Of a stretch of DNA of 64,000 bases, positions 24,205-33,304 are shown one piece after another (position 1 is the first letter of the stretch; each line of letters starts with the position of its first letter). Source of the DNA: Caldilineaceae bacterium (lineage in GTDB: Bacteria; Chloroflexota; Anaerolineae; Caldilineales; Caldilineaceae). The notes under the pieces were generated by a model. The model was given only the letters and a program-made list of their open reading frames with translations, did no database searches and was not told the DNA's origin. The stretch spans positions 124,001 to 188,000 of the forward strand of contig JADLDO010000041.1 of NCBI GenBank assembly GCA_020846635.1, given 5' to 3'. Both the position numbers and the translations under genes were made by a program.

Positions 24205-25656
24205 ATGTTGCGCAGTTTAAGAATTCGTCTCGCCCTCAGCCATGCCATCCCTGTGTTGCTCTTTGTGGCGCTTCTGGGCACACTGCTGCTTTATCAGCTT
24301 GAGCGCACCTACTTTCTGGACAACTTAGCCGCCGAGTTAGCTGCCCAAGGGGCGATCATTGCCGCCTTTACCCGTGACCAGCCGCAAATTTGGCGTGACC
24401 CGGATCTGGCCCAATTTGCGCTCGATCAACTACAAACGCGCATGACAGCCCAGATCATGCTGATCAATGAGCGCGGGCAGGTCATCGCCTCTGCTTGGTT
24501 CGGCACCTCCCCACCCGTCGGCCAATATGTGGAGAGTACGGTCGTCAACTCAGCGCTGCAAGGTCAGTCTGCGTGGTCGATCAACAGCAACGTCATCTTG
24601 CGCGGGCAAGTACTGGATGTAGCCGTCCCTGTCAACCTCAACGCGAGACAGGTTCTGGGGGTCATCCGTCTCTCACACGACCTGCAAGAGATCCAGCGCC
24701 GCCTAGCGCCGTTGCGTAGGCTGGTCTGGTGGATGATTGGGCTGGGGGCCACCCTATCGCTTCTGCTCGGCCTAGCCCTGGCACAATCGGTAGCCGCGCC
24801 CCTGCGCCGCCTTGCCGGGGCTGTCAGCCGCTTTCAGCCGACAGCCCCCCTGGAGACGGTACCGGAAGTCGGCCCCACGGAAACCCGGCTGCTGGCCTCT
24901 GCGTACAACCAAATGGGGGCGCGCCTGGTGGAATTGGAAAGCTCGCGGCGTGCGCTGCTCACAGGGATCGTCCATGAACTGAGCCGCCCGTTGGGAGCCA
25001 TCAAAGCCGCGGCCCAAACCATCCGCAACAGCTCTGACCCCGAACTCATTGTGGATCTTGCCAAAGGGATTGACGATCAGGTTGACCAAATGCGGCTGCA
25101 AGTGGAGGATTTGGCGCTGCTCAGTGAATTGGAGTACCACGGCTTACGCATGATCTTTGAGCCGGTAGACATCGGGGAACTGGTCGAGGGACGTTGTCGA
25201 CAAGCCGCGGCCAACGCCAGCGACCGTTCCATCCATTTCACCTGGAATGTCAACGCCTCGCTGCCCCTGATTGTGGGCGATTCGAATCGCATCGCCTTGA
25301 TTGTAGACAATCTCATCCACAACGCCCTGAAATACACACCGGCCCGCGGCGCTGTGCATGTAGAAGCGGTCGCCGATCCCGCGCATGAACCGGCACAGGT
25401 AGTCATTACGGTCAGCGACAATGGCCCTGGCATCGCCCAGGCCGAACAGGATCGCATCTTTCAGCTTTTCTATCGCAGCCCGGCCCAACAGCGACGACAC
25501 CAGGGCATGGGCATCGGTCTTGCCCTGGCACGCCAATTGGCAGAAGCACACGGGGGCACGCTCACGGTGCGGAGTGAGGAAGGCCGCGGCGCGACCTTTA
25601 GCCTCTGCCTTCCACTTATGCCGCCCGCTGCGCCTTCGTCACAAGCTGCGGCCTAG
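24205..25656 (+). CDS. Membrane sensor histidine kinase
   Basis: 483 aa, partner of the regulator 10 nt upstream. One membrane helix at about 12-32, an extracytoplasmic sensor region (about 33-165) without a named domain, a second helix at about 172-195, then a HAMP linker (about 195-250). The phospho-His lies in GIVHELSRPLGAI (HisKA), with S-R in place of the usual R-T. The ATPase domain has N box DNLIHNALKYTP, G1 SDNGPGIA, F box RIFQLFYRSP and G2 GMGIGLALA. The ligand is unknown. Pairing with a downstream HtrA-type protease suggests an envelope-stress circuit, by analogy with CpxA and CssS. Confidence 0.93.
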   Translation: MLRSLRIRLALSHAIPVLLFVALLGTLLLYQLERTYFLDNLAAELAAQGAIIAAFTRDQPQIWRDPDLAQFALDQLQTRMTAQIMLINERGQVIASAWFGTSPPVGQYVESTVVNSALQGQSAWSINSNVILRGQVLDVAVPVNLNARQVLGVIRLSHDLQEIQRRLAPLRRLVWWMIGLGATLSLLLGLALAQSVAAPLRRLAGAVSRFQPTAPLETVPEVGPTETRLLASAYNQMGARLVELESSRRALLTGIVHELSRPLGAIKAAAQTIRNSSDPELIVDLAKGIDDQVDQMRLQVEDLALLSELEYHGLRMIFEPVDIGELVEGRCRQAAANASDRSIHFTWNVNASLPLIVGDSNRIALIVDNLIHNALKYTPARGAVHVEAVADPAHEPAQVVITVSDNGPGIAQAEQDRIFQLFYRSPAQQRRHQGMGIGLALARQLAEAHGGTLTVRSEEGRGATFSLCLPLMPPAAPSSQAAA

Positions 25657-25689
25657 CGAAGTATTGAAGTATGAATGAGGAGTACAAGT

Positions 25690-26556
25690 ATGGCTTCACT
25701 ATCACTCTTAACGTTTAACACTTTTGCAATTCTGAACTGGGACACCATTTTTCGGGTCACTGCATTGGCCGAGGAATTGACCAAGCTCAAGGCAGAGATC
25801 GTTTGTCTGCAAGAGATTCACCAACACCTGTTTCGACGCACACTCACCGCAGCGACCCCCTATCATGTCGATGCCATCCACGCCCCCAAGCGAGGGCGTC
25901 CGCGCGGCGGGCTATTGACCCTCTCGCGCCTGCCGGTTGTCACCCACAACTATATTCCCTTTGTCGAACAGGGGCGCTGGTATCATCTCGAATTGATGGA
26001 TCGGCTGCTGGAGAAGGGGCTGCTTGTCACCCATTACGAAGTGGCGGGGCTGCCCCTGATCATTGCCAATACCCACATCATCGCCAATTACGCGGCGGAC
26101 TATGGCCGCACCGGCAGACCGGCCCTGCGCCAGCAATCGCAGTTGCGCCAGTTGGCAACAGTCATCAAGGCTTTGCCTGCGGAAGCACTGGTCGTGCTTG
26201 TGGGAGACTTCAATCTGCCGCGTGGATCCTGGCTCTATCAAGAATTCCTGGAGGCCAGCGGCATGGAAGACACGATGTCGGGCGATCAACGCCCCACCTA
26301 TCGCCCTCTGCCGGGCGTTCCCGCCCATTATGCCTTGCCCATTGATTTTGTCTTTGTGCGCCACCCGCAAAACCGGACAATTTCCGTTACCAGCAATCTA
26401 TGTATGGACCAGCCTGTCCACCTGGTGGGGAACTATCGGAACTTCCTCTCCGACCACCTCGGCATCATCAGCCACTTCAGTTGGCCGATAGACGCGGGCA
26501 GTGAGAAAGTAATTGGCGAGAAAGCAATCAGGGAGGAATCTGTATCTCATGAGTAA
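25690..26556 (+). CDS. Endonuclease/exonuclease/phosphatase (EEP) family hydrolase
   Basis: 288 aa. The ATG at 25690 has GAGGAG 7 nt upstream, better than the ATG at 25675. EEP metal-dependent phosphodiesterase motifs are present: LLTFNTFAILNWD, CLQEIHQHLF (metal-binding Glu), IIANTHIIANYA, VVLVGDFNLPRGS (D-x-N), IDFVFVRHP and the final LSDHLGI with catalytic Asp-His. The family includes DNA repair nucleases, sphingomyelinases and phosphoinositide phosphatases. No signal peptide is visible, and the sequence does not decide between nucleic acid and lipid substrates. It lies 33 nt after the kinase gene on the same strand, so it is likely in the same transcript. Confidence 0.87.
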   Translation: MASLSLLTFNTFAILNWDTIFRVTALAEELTKLKAEIVCLQEIHQHLFRRTLTAATPYHVDAIHAPKRGRPRGGLLTLSRLPVVTHNYIPFVEQGRWYHLELMDRLLEKGLLVTHYEVAGLPLIIANTHIIANYAADYGRTGRPALRQQSQLRQLATVIKALPAEALVVLVGDFNLPRGSWLYQEFLEASGMEDTMSGDQRPTYRPLPGVPAHYALPIDFVFVRHPQNRTISVTSNLCMDQPVHLVGNYRNFLSDHLGIISHFSWPIDAGSEKVIGEKAIREESVSHE

Positions 26557-26789
26557 TAGACCCTACACCGAGTTTCATAAACTTCTCTTAAACTCGTCAT
26601 AGGCATCTCCTAAAGTCTCTAGCATCGTTCTTCCGTATACTGTGGGTATGAGAAGATACGTGGATGCAGAAAACCATCCACAATGCTGGCCCTGCTCCTC
26701 AAGTTATACCAAGAGACGGCATCGCCAGCCGTGGTAGTTGAGTCAGAATTCAGCGGTCATGGGACCGCAACGACCGAGGAGTATTTTTC

Positions 26790-28196
26790 ATGCGAAACCG
26801 TAAGAACATTGCATTTGGCACAGCCATTTTGGTACTTGCCCTGGCCTTCGGGGTGGGTGCAAATCAATGGGTTGAGCCTGGCGAGAGCTGGGCAGCAGCA
26901 CTTCAACAGACCCTTGTCAACGACACAGCAGTCGCCAACCTTGCCGAGATTGACCCAACCCAAGAGTTGCTCGCCAATCTCTATCAGCAGGCAGCGCCTT
27001 CTGTTGTCAATATCCAAGTAACGGCTACGATGGAGGGTCAGGCACAGGGTGGTCTACCCTTCCCCTTCGGAAATGGCGGCAGCGGAGACGTTCCTGTTCA
27101 GGGACAGGGAAGCGGCTTTATCTATGACAACGATGGGCATATCGTCACCAACAACCATGTCGTCGAAAATGCCACCTCTTTGACCGTCTATTTTAGCAAT
27201 GGCATGTGGTCCGATGCTGAAGTGGTCGCCACCGACCCGTCAGCCGACCTGGCGGTCATCAAAGTGACGCCTCCTGAGGGCATGACGTGGCAGCCATTGA
27301 CACTGGCTCCCGCCAATGGCCTGCGTGTGGGTTATACCGTGGTTGCGTTGGGCAGCCCCTTTGGTTTGCAGGAGACGATGACGACGGGCATTGTCAGCGC
27401 TTTGGGTCGCAGCGTACCGACTGACAGCGGCACAAGTGGCTCCAGCTATTCATTACCCGATGTCATCCAGACCGACACCGCCATCAATCCGGGCAACTCC
27501 GGCGGCCCGTTGCTGAACTTGGCGGGTGAAGTGGTGGGGGTCAATTTTGCCATCAACACCACCTCTGGGAGCAACTCTGGTGTCGGCTTTGCCATCCCAG
27601 TTTCGGTGATTGAAAAGATCGTGCCGGCGTTGATTGCCGATGGCGGTTATCAGTATTCCTACTTAGGTATCGCCGGGACTTCGGTCAATGCCCGAGTCGC
27701 CGATGAGTTCAAGCTCGATGCGAATACGCTGGGGATCTATGTGGCCCAGGTGGTTGCAAATGGACCTGCTGGTGACGCCGGTGTGCAAGAGGGTGATATT
27801 ATCACCGCGGTCAATGACCAAGCGATTACCGACTTTGACCAGTTGATTAGCTATCTGTTCAACGCGACGACTCCAGGCCAGACCATTACACTGCACCTGC
27901 TGCGTGATGGCAAGGAGACTACAGCGGACATCACCGTAGAGGCACGCCCAAGCCCGACCGTCGCCCAAGAAGATGGGGCATCGCAGATGGATGTCAGCCT
28001 CTCCGAGGCGATCCGCATCGCTGTTGAGGCAGTGCGCGAGGCGGGTCTTATGGACAATGTTGAGGGAGCCAGTGCGAAGGCCAACGTCACGGATGGCCGC
28101 GCGGTGTGGGTTGTCACCCTGACCAATAGCAGCCAAACCGGTACGGTCGTCGTTGATGGCACAACAGGCGAAGTCCTCGAACTCAACGTCGGCTAA
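26790..28196 (+). CDS. HtrA/DegP-type serine protease with PDZ and PepSY-like domains
   Basis: 468 aa. N-terminal membrane anchor or signal (IAFGTAILVLALAFGVGA, about 7-24) places it outside the membrane. Trypsin-like catalytic triad: H123 in TNNHVVENA, D153 in PSADLAVIKV, S237 in INPGNSGGPLL. A PDZ domain (about 285-385) follows, with SYLGIAG and PAGDAGVQEGDIITAVND. The last 70 residues form a PepSY-like unit (LSEAIRIAVEAV ... VVVDGTTGEVLEL), unusual for HtrA; PepSY units often regulate proteases. Together they suit a surface quality-control protease. GAGGAG sits 8 nt before the ATG. It has a separate 233-bp upstream region and a strong terminator after it, so it is its own transcription unit, possibly controlled by the upstream two-component system. 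Confidence 0.92.
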   Translation: MRNRKNIAFGTAILVLALAFGVGANQWVEPGESWAAALQQTLVNDTAVANLAEIDPTQELLANLYQQAAPSVVNIQVTATMEGQAQGGLPFPFGNGGSGDVPVQGQGSGFIYDNDGHIVTNNHVVENATSLTVYFSNGMWSDAEVVATDPSADLAVIKVTPPEGMTWQPLTLAPANGLRVGYTVVALGSPFGLQETMTTGIVSALGRSVPTDSGTSGSSYSLPDVIQTDTAINPGNSGGPLLNLAGEVVGVNFAINTTSGSNSGVGFAIPVSVIEKIVPALIADGGYQYSYLGIAGTSVNARVADEFKLDANTLGIYVAQVVANGPAGDAGVQEGDIITAVNDQAITDFDQLISYLFNATTPGQTITLHLLRDGKETTADITVEARPSPTVAQEDGASQMDVSLSEAIRIAVEAVREAGLMDNVEGASAKANVTDGRAVWVVTLTNSSQTGTVVVDGTTGEVLELNVG

Positions 28197-28220
28197 GATT
28201 CGTTCCTACCTAGCCCAAAC

Positions 28221-28264
28221 AAAACCGGGTGCGGTCATTGCAATGGATGACCGCACCCGGTTTT
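28221..28264. terminator. Terminator after the HtrA gene
   Basis: An 18-bp perfect inverted repeat (28221-28238 and 28247-28264) with an 8-nt loop. The arms begin with AAAA and end with TTTT, so it can end transcription in both directions. It lies 24 nt past the htrA stop. Confidence 0.9.
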
Positions 28265-28290
28265 ATGTTAGAACCTCATGTACCGCAGAA

Positions 28291-28414
28291 GCCGCCCAGG
28301 GCTAAAGCCGCAGGGCTACAAACAACGCCCCCTAAAGGGGGCTTCAGAAGTGGCTCGCGGAGTCCCCTTCAGGGGGCGTTGTTTACTAGCCGGATGGCTT
28401 TAGCCTCCGGCGGC
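28291..28414. repeat. Large imperfect palindromic element (MITE/REP-like)
   Basis: Two arms of about 53 bp (28291-28345 and 28362-28414) pair with a few mismatches around a short centre. Shared blocks read outside-in as GCCGCC, GGCTAAAGCC, AAACAACGCCCCCT and AAGGGG. Each arm also contains its own small palindrome (CCCCC-TAAA-GGGGG on the left, CCCC-TTCA-GGGG on the right). There is no open frame or transposase. The layout is that of a non-autonomous palindromic repeat; a second copy was not found here. Confidence 0.7.
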
Positions 28415-28483
28415 TGATGCGGTATATGAGTTAGAATCTCCTGGAACATCAGAACTAGATATCGCTGATGATACAATGGATGG

Positions 28484-28882
28484 ATGTCCACCACACCCTC
28501 TTGGTTCACGCGCTGGCGTGAGGCCGCACGCAAACTCAAGCGCAACATCACAGCACTCTACTATGCTGTTCTCGATCCCCGCACACCCTGGTACGCCAAA
28601 GCGTTTGCCGTTTTGGTGGTCGCCTATGCCATCAGCCCTATCGACTTGATTCCTGATCCAATCCCTGTTCTGGGCTATCTGGATGACCTGCTTCTGCTAC
28701 CGTTGGGCATCTGGATTGCCCTGAGGCTTATCCCGTCAGCGATTATGGTCGAGGCTCGTGAGAAGGCCACAGAGCAGGAACGCATTGGCGGGCCACTTGG
28801 TTTCATCGCAGCCGCCGCCATCATCACCATCTATATACTCGTTGCCATCTGGCTTTGGGCCTACTTCTTCGGCCTGCCCTAA
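28484..28882 (+). CDS. YkvA/DUF1232-family small membrane protein
   Basis: 132 aa. The family signature [29 protein letters not shown] (an SPxDLIPD core) is complete, at about residues 44-72, with [12 protein letters not shown] just before. Two or three hydrophobic helices, the last at about 105-128. Function is unknown in all members. It stands alone between the palindromic element and the convergent rho gene. Confidence 0.85.
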   Translation: MSTTPSWFTRWREAARKLKRNITALYYAVLDPRTPWYAKAFAVLVVAYAISPIDLIPDPIPVLGYLDDLLLLPLGIWIALRLIPSAIMVEAREKATEQERIGGPLGFIAAAAIITIYILVAIWLWAYFFGLP

Positions 28883-28942
28883 TCATAAGCCATCCACCTT
28901 CTTAGAGGCTTCAGGCTCCCAGGAAGGTTTTTCTTGCGCCAA

Positions 28943-30058
28943 TCAAGCCCGCGCCGGATTCAGCTTCGCCAACAACTCCTCGTTCGTCTCAAACTGCTCA
29001 AACAGCTTCAGCAGCCCTGTCATCGCCGCTTTAGGCGTTCCCTTCGCCAACCACCGTCGCAACGTCGCCAGTTTCGCCAGTTCTTCTTCTCCATAGAGCA
29101 GTTCCTCGCGGCGCGTCCCGCTCGCCAACAGATTAATCGCCGGAAAGATGCGCGCCTCAGCCAATTCCCGATCCAGCACAATCTCACTGTTGCCTGTGCT
29201 CTTAAACTCCTCGAAGATCAGGTCGTCCATTGCCGAGCCTGTTCCCACCAGTGCCGTAGCAATTACTGTCACCGAGCCGCCGCGCTCGATCTTGCGCGCC
29301 AGGCCAAAGAAACGACGGGGCATCTCCAGCGCCGCCGCATCCACGCCGCCCGTCAAGGTGCGCCGTGAGCCTGCCCCCTGCAAATTAAAGGCGCGCGCCA
29401 TGCGCGTTAAGCTGTCCACCAACACCACCACATCATGCCCCAGCTCCAGTTCAGTGCGGACATGCGCCAGCGTCAGCTCCGCCAATGCCACATGCTCGCG
29501 CGTGCTCTGGTCGTTGGAGCTTGCCAGCACTTGGCCCGGCACTGCGCGGCGAAACTGCGTCACCTCCTCCGGGCGCTCATCCAACAGCAGCAGAATGATG
29601 CGGATATCTGGGTCAGTCGTGTGGATGGCGTTGGCAATCTGTTGCAGGATGATCGTTTTGCCCGCTTTGGGGGGCGCAACAATCAGCCCGCGCGTTCCCT
29701 TGCCAATCGGTGCGACCAGGTCAACCACGCGCATGGCCGCGTCCCCATTGATCCCCAGGTTAAAACGCTCATGCGGGTCAACAGCCACCAAGCGCGCAAA
29801 GGTGGGTCGCGTCTTGAACGCCTCCGGTGGCCCGCCGCCAATTGTGCTGATCTTCTCCAGCACCACACCTTGCTTGCCTCTGCGTGTCTCGCCCGTCACT
29901 GCCGCGCCATCCACCAATCCATATTGGCGCACCAATGCCGCCGGAACCGTAGGCTCGTCGCCCGCAAGCTGAAACGAGATGGCAGGGTCCAGCAGCACCC
30001 CGCCCCCTTTGTTGGTTGTCTTAAAGACACCATTCACTGTATTGCCATTCGAAGCCAT
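28943..30058 (-). CDS. rho: Divergent transcription termination factor Rho
   Basis: 371 aa. The ATPase core is clear: Walker A APPKAGKT, catalytic segment LLLLDERPEEVTQFRR, Walker B VVVLVDSLTRMARA, the secondary RNA-binding loops TLTGGVDAAALEMPRRFFG and ATALVGTGSAMDD, and FPAINLLASGTRREELLY. The N-terminal primary RNA-binding domain is short and atypical: NGVFKTTNKGGGVLL replaces the usual DGFGFLR type of strand, and the N-terminal helical Rho_N domain is absent. The ATG at 30058 shares its A with the TAA of the upstream peptidase gene (TAATG), fixing the start. It may be the sole Rho or a second paralogue with different RNA preference; a genome search would tell. Confidence 0.92.
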   Translation of the reverse strand: MASNGNTVNGVFKTTNKGGGVLLDPAISFQLAGDEPTVPAALVRQYGLVDGAAVTGETRRGKQGVVLEKISTIGGGPPEAFKTRPTFARLVAVDPHERFNLGINGDAAMRVVDLVAPIGKGTRGLIVAPPKAGKTIILQQIANAIHTTDPDIRIILLLLDERPEEVTQFRRAVPGQVLASSNDQSTREHVALAELTLAHVRTELELGHDVVVLVDSLTRMARAFNLQGAGSRRTLTGGVDAAALEMPRRFFGLARKIERGGSVTVIATALVGTGSAMDDLIFEEFKSTGNSEIVLDRELAEARIFPAINLLASGTRREELLYGEEELAKLATLRRWLAKGTPKAAMTGLLKLFEQFETNEELLAKLNPARA

Positions 30059-31437
30059 TATTTCGCCTGCACTGTCGCCAATTCCTGCAAAAGCAGACAA
30101 TAGCCCTGTTGCGCCTTGCGGAAACTGCTCAATCGCCAAAATTCGTTGGGTGAATGGATATTCTCATCCGGCAAGCCAAAGCCAAAGGTGACGGTCTGTG
30201 CGCCCAGTTCCCGATAGAACAAGGTCAACAGCGGCACACTCCCACCTGTGCGCGTGTAGTAGGGCGGCTTGCCATAAAGCTCTTCCAACACCACATGCGC
30301 CGCACGATTGCCCGCATGATCCGACGGCGAACGGTAGGGATATGCCGCATTTTCAAAGATTGTAACGTTGACCGTTACCCCTGGTGGCGACAACCGCTCA
30401 ATATGCGCCTTCACCAATTGTGCAATCTGCGCCGGGTCTTGATCTGCCACCAAGCGACAGGTAATCTTGGCATGGGCCTCAGCAGGCAGCACAGTCTTCA
30501 TGCCTGCGCCCGTAAAGCCACCCCAGATACCATTGACCTCCAACGTGGGCCTTGCCCAAGCGCGCTCATAGGTGTTATACCCGCTTTCGCCAAAGAGCGC
30601 ATTGATTCCCAACCGATCCTTGTAGCCATCGGCATCAAACGGCACCGCGCCGATCTTAGCGCGGTCATCTTCCGTCACCGGGCGCACCTGGTCATAGAAA
30701 CTTGGAACCGTGATATGCCCTTCCTCATCATGCAGCGCGGCCAAGATGGTAGCAAGGGCATGGATCGGGTTCTGTACCGTGCCTCCATAGATGCCGGAGT
30801 GGAGGTCTACGTCCGGCCCCTTCACATCCACTTGCAGCGCACAAAGCCCGCGCGCCGCCACATTCAATTCCGGCTGATCCTCCGCCCACTGCCCTCCGTC
30901 GGCGCTCACTGCCAAATCACAGGCAAAGCGCTCCCGATGCTTGACCATAAAGGGAGGTAGCTGCGGGCTGCCAATTTCTTCTTGCCCCTCAAACAAGAAC
31001 TTCAAATTGAGCGGCAATTTGCCCTCACTCTGAAGCAGCGCCTCAACCGCCAGAATCGGCACCAGCATATTGCCCTTGTCATCCGATGCGCCGCGCGCAT
31101 AGACGCGGTCGCCCTCAATCCGCGGCTCAAACGGAGGCGATTTCCACAATTCCTCCGGGTCGGTCGGCTGTGTATCAAAATGGCCGTAGATCAAGATCGT
31201 TGGCTTCCCTGGTGCATGCAGCCAGTCGCCATAGACGACCGGATGACCGCCCGTGGGCAAGATCTCAATATTCTCAATGCCCGCCTGCTTCATGCGCTCC
31301 GCCACCCACTCCCCCGCGGCCTGCACATCCGCCGCATGTTCGGGCAGGCTCGATACACTGGGGATGCGAAAAAACGCCAACATCTCATCCACAAAACGCG
31401 CTTGATTGTCGTTCAAATACTGTTGCCATGAAGCCAT
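30058..31437 (-). CDS. M20-family metallodipeptidase
   Basis: 459 aa. The ATG at 31437 has AGGAG about 9-10 nt upstream; a GTG at 31473 would extend it by 12 residues. M20 zinc-site motifs: ILIYGHFDTQPTDP (first metal His and catalytic Asp), YARGASDDKGNML (bridging Asp), FEGQEEIGSP (catalytic Glu pair), AVSADGGQW, and a final His in DENIHSPNE. The dimerisation domain lies between (about 195-330). It resembles CNDP-type dipeptidases, and no signal peptide is present, so cytoplasmic peptide recycling is likely. Stop and start codons overlap with the downstream rho, so the two are translated together, an odd pairing. Confidence 0.93.
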   Translation of the reverse strand: MASWQQYLNDNQARFVDEMLAFFRIPSVSSLPEHAADVQAAGEWVAERMKQAGIENIEILPTGGHPVVYGDWLHAPGKPTILIYGHFDTQPTDPEELWKSPPFEPRIEGDRVYARGASDDKGNMLVPILAVEALLQSEGKLPLNLKFLFEGQEEIGSPQLPPFMVKHRERFACDLAVSADGGQWAEDQPELNVAARGLCALQVDVKGPDVDLHSGIYGGTVQNPIHALATILAALHDEEGHITVPSFYDQVRPVTEDDRAKIGAVPFDADGYKDRLGINALFGESGYNTYERAWARPTLEVNGIWGGFTGAGMKTVLPAEAHAKITCRLVADQDPAQIAQLVKAHIERLSPPGVTVNVTIFENAAYPYRSPSDHAGNRAAHVVLEELYGKPPYYTRTGGSVPLLTLFYRELGAQTVTFGFGLPDENIHSPNEFWRLSSFRKAQQGYCLLLQELATVQAK

Positions 31438-31536
31438 CAGTTTTGCTCTCCTGTCGTAATCCACTTGAGCCACTTTGAAGTTAGCCGGTTAATAAGTCGA
31501 TCAATTAGCCCAAGACACTGGTCTGGATAAAATCCC

Positions 31537-32415
31537 TTACCGTCGGCTCCCCTGATCAGGATTCGACCCGCCCAGCCTTGCGCTCTTCTCTGCTACCTCG
31601 GTCAAGGCTACCACCTCGCGCACGACCCCATCATGAACGCTCACACCCAACGCCGCCAACGCGGGATGCCAGCTCGCGACCTCGTCACAGTGGGCGCGAA
31701 TCACATGCAACGCCACCAAAGGATCAATGGTTGGCCCAAAGCGGGGCAAGCGTGCATCCAATTCCGCTTCCAAAGGTCGATTCTGATGATAAGCATCTTT
31801 CTGCAGCAGCTCAGGTCGCCAAAGTGCGCGCCAAAGCTTCACAAACGCGCCTTCAAGATAGTCCACTTGCTTGACAGCCAAACGCGTATGGCCGCGGCCT
31901 GCAAACTTAATCGCAATCGGAGCCATTGCCCAGAAGAAATCCAACTGATTTTTAGCCTCCGCACGACGGAAATCATCCCCAACGGGCGGCAGCGGGGCTG
32001 TTATCGGGATGCCCACGCGGTCAAAGAGCATATACGACGCTTCCGGTCGCGTTGTCGCCGCCGTCGGCCCGATATTCCAGTCCACCTCCAGCATATAGGG
32101 CGCGTACTGCACCAGCCAGAAGCGACCATTGGGCATAGACCAAGAAAGGATACCGTGGCTAATGACATGCAATTGCTGACCGCAGTTGGCAAAGAGCGTC
32201 TGATGCTCCGCGATAAACGCCTCAAAATGCTCATCCACTACAGCGACGTGCAAATCGAGATCGCTCCACGCATCCGCCTCCCCGCGCCCATAGGAGCCGC
32301 TCAGCCACGCAGCCGTCACACGCCCATCCGCCTCCAACACCTGTTGCACACGACTCAGCAATCGATTCCGTTCCTCTCCCAATTGCGCCAATGTAGCAGC
32401 CACGTTTCTCTCCAT
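31537..32415 (-). CDS. Nucleotidyltransferase-fold protein
   Basis: 292 aa. The N-terminal third has a polymerase-beta-type active site: AAWLSGSYGRGEADAWSDLD (GS motif followed by the SDLDL acidic pair) and a likely third Asp in YMLEVDWNIG. The layout resembles aminoglycoside adenylyltransferases and related streptomycin-type enzymes, but the substrate cannot be named. The rest is helical, with QVDYLEGAFVKLWRALW. It begins at the base right after the stop of the methyltransferase gene (TAG then ATG), so the pair is cotranscribed. It could modify a small molecule or RNA, or act as a toxin-type enzyme; no antitoxin-like partner is present. Confidence 0.78.
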   Translation of the reverse strand: MERNVAATLAQLGEERNRLLSRVQQVLEADGRVTAAWLSGSYGRGEADAWSDLDLHVAVVDEHFEAFIAEHQTLFANCGQQLHVISHGILSWSMPNGRFWLVQYAPYMLEVDWNIGPTAATTRPEASYMLFDRVGIPITAPLPPVGDDFRRAEAKNQLDFFWAMAPIAIKFAGRGHTRLAVKQVDYLEGAFVKLWRALWRPELLQKDAYHQNRPLEAELDARLPRFGPTIDPLVALHVIRAHCDEVASWHPALAALGVSVHDGVVREVVALTEVAEKSARLGGSNPDQGSRR

Positions 32416-33183
32416 CTACAATTTGCGCGCCCGCGTCGCGATGTAATGCGGCATATACTCGGAAAGCGCCTGACCGGGCCAGACATCCTCATAAAAGCCG
32501 GTCAGCACAAACCCCGCATCCAACTGTCCCCCAATCTGATCCTCCAGGCTGTGACCAAACTCAAGCGGTTGCAGATCATCCATATAACGCTGTCGTTCTG
32601 CCGGGGTCAAATGCGTCAAATCCGAATAAGGCAGCTTATGGCGCACCTCCAACACCCCCTCATCCGCCAGCGCCATATCAAAGAGGTACATCACGGGATT
32701 GCAGAAGCCAGCCAGCAGATCGCCCCCCGCGCGCAGCACGCGAAACGCCTCGCGCCAGACCGGGCGCACATGCGGCACAAAAAGGTTCGACACAGGATGC
32801 ACGATCAAATCAAAGCTATCATCGGCAAAGCGCGTCAGATCCGCCATATCGCCCTGCTCGGTCACGATGGTCAACCCATCCCGTTCCGCCACCATCCGAT
32901 CCTGGGCCAACTGGCGCGGGGAATTGTCAAAGACTGTCACCGCTGCCCCTGCCGCGGCCAGAATCGGCCCCTGCTGCCCGCCACCCGAGGCAAGACAAAG
33001 CACGCGCACACCATTCAACGCCTGTGGAAACCAGGTGCGCGGCACAGGCTTTGTCGGTGTCAGCACAATCTGCCATTCACCACGGCGCGCCGCCGCAACC
33101 GCCTCTGGGCCAACGGGGATCGTCCATTCGCTTTCACCAACTGCCCGATCCCATGCACGACGGTTATGGTCTAGGATTTCCAT
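32416..33183 (-). CDS. Class I SAM-dependent methyltransferase
   Basis: 255 aa from the ATG at 33183, which has GAGG about 8 nt upstream; a further in-frame start 72 nt upstream is weaker. SAM-binding motif I is [19 protein letters not shown]. Motif II has [13 protein letters not shown], and a later strand is [14 protein letters not shown] with the usual acidic start. The [13 protein letters not shown] segment matches motif III of small-molecule methyltransferases. The mid-section after about 170 ([19 protein letters not shown]) and the C-terminal third presumably bind the substrate, which is unknown. Ends one base before the nucleotidyltransferase start. Confidence 0.88.
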   Translation of the reverse strand: MEILDHNRRAWDRAVGESEWTIPVGPEAVAAARRGEWQIVLTPTKPVPRTWFPQALNGVRVLCLASGGGQQGPILAAAGAAVTVFDNSPRQLAQDRMVAERDGLTIVTEQGDMADLTRFADDSFDLIVHPVSNLFVPHVRPVWREAFRVLRAGGDLLAGFCNPVMYLFDMALADEGVLEVRHKLPYSDLTHLTPAERQRYMDDLQPLEFGHSLEDQIGGQLDAGFVLTGFYEDVWPGQALSEYMPHYIATRARKL

Positions 33184-33304
33184 TTTGTTGCCTCTGTACC
33201 TTTCCCCCACTGCAAAGTTTGCCGGATCAGGCCGAATCCGCCAAAATCTCCCCATGACAACAACATCCCAGCGTCACCAATCATCAGCCCAAGAGAAGCC
33301 GCCT

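Noticed and set aside
28291-28414. Palindrome as a simple terminator
   Set aside because: It is over 120 bp long with nested arms, has no T run, and a proper terminator already lies at 28221-28264.
32699-33253. Long plus-strand open frame ahead of the unknown protein gene
   Set aside because: It lies wholly opposite the methyltransferase gene, and its Arg/Ser-rich composition is typical of an antisense frame.
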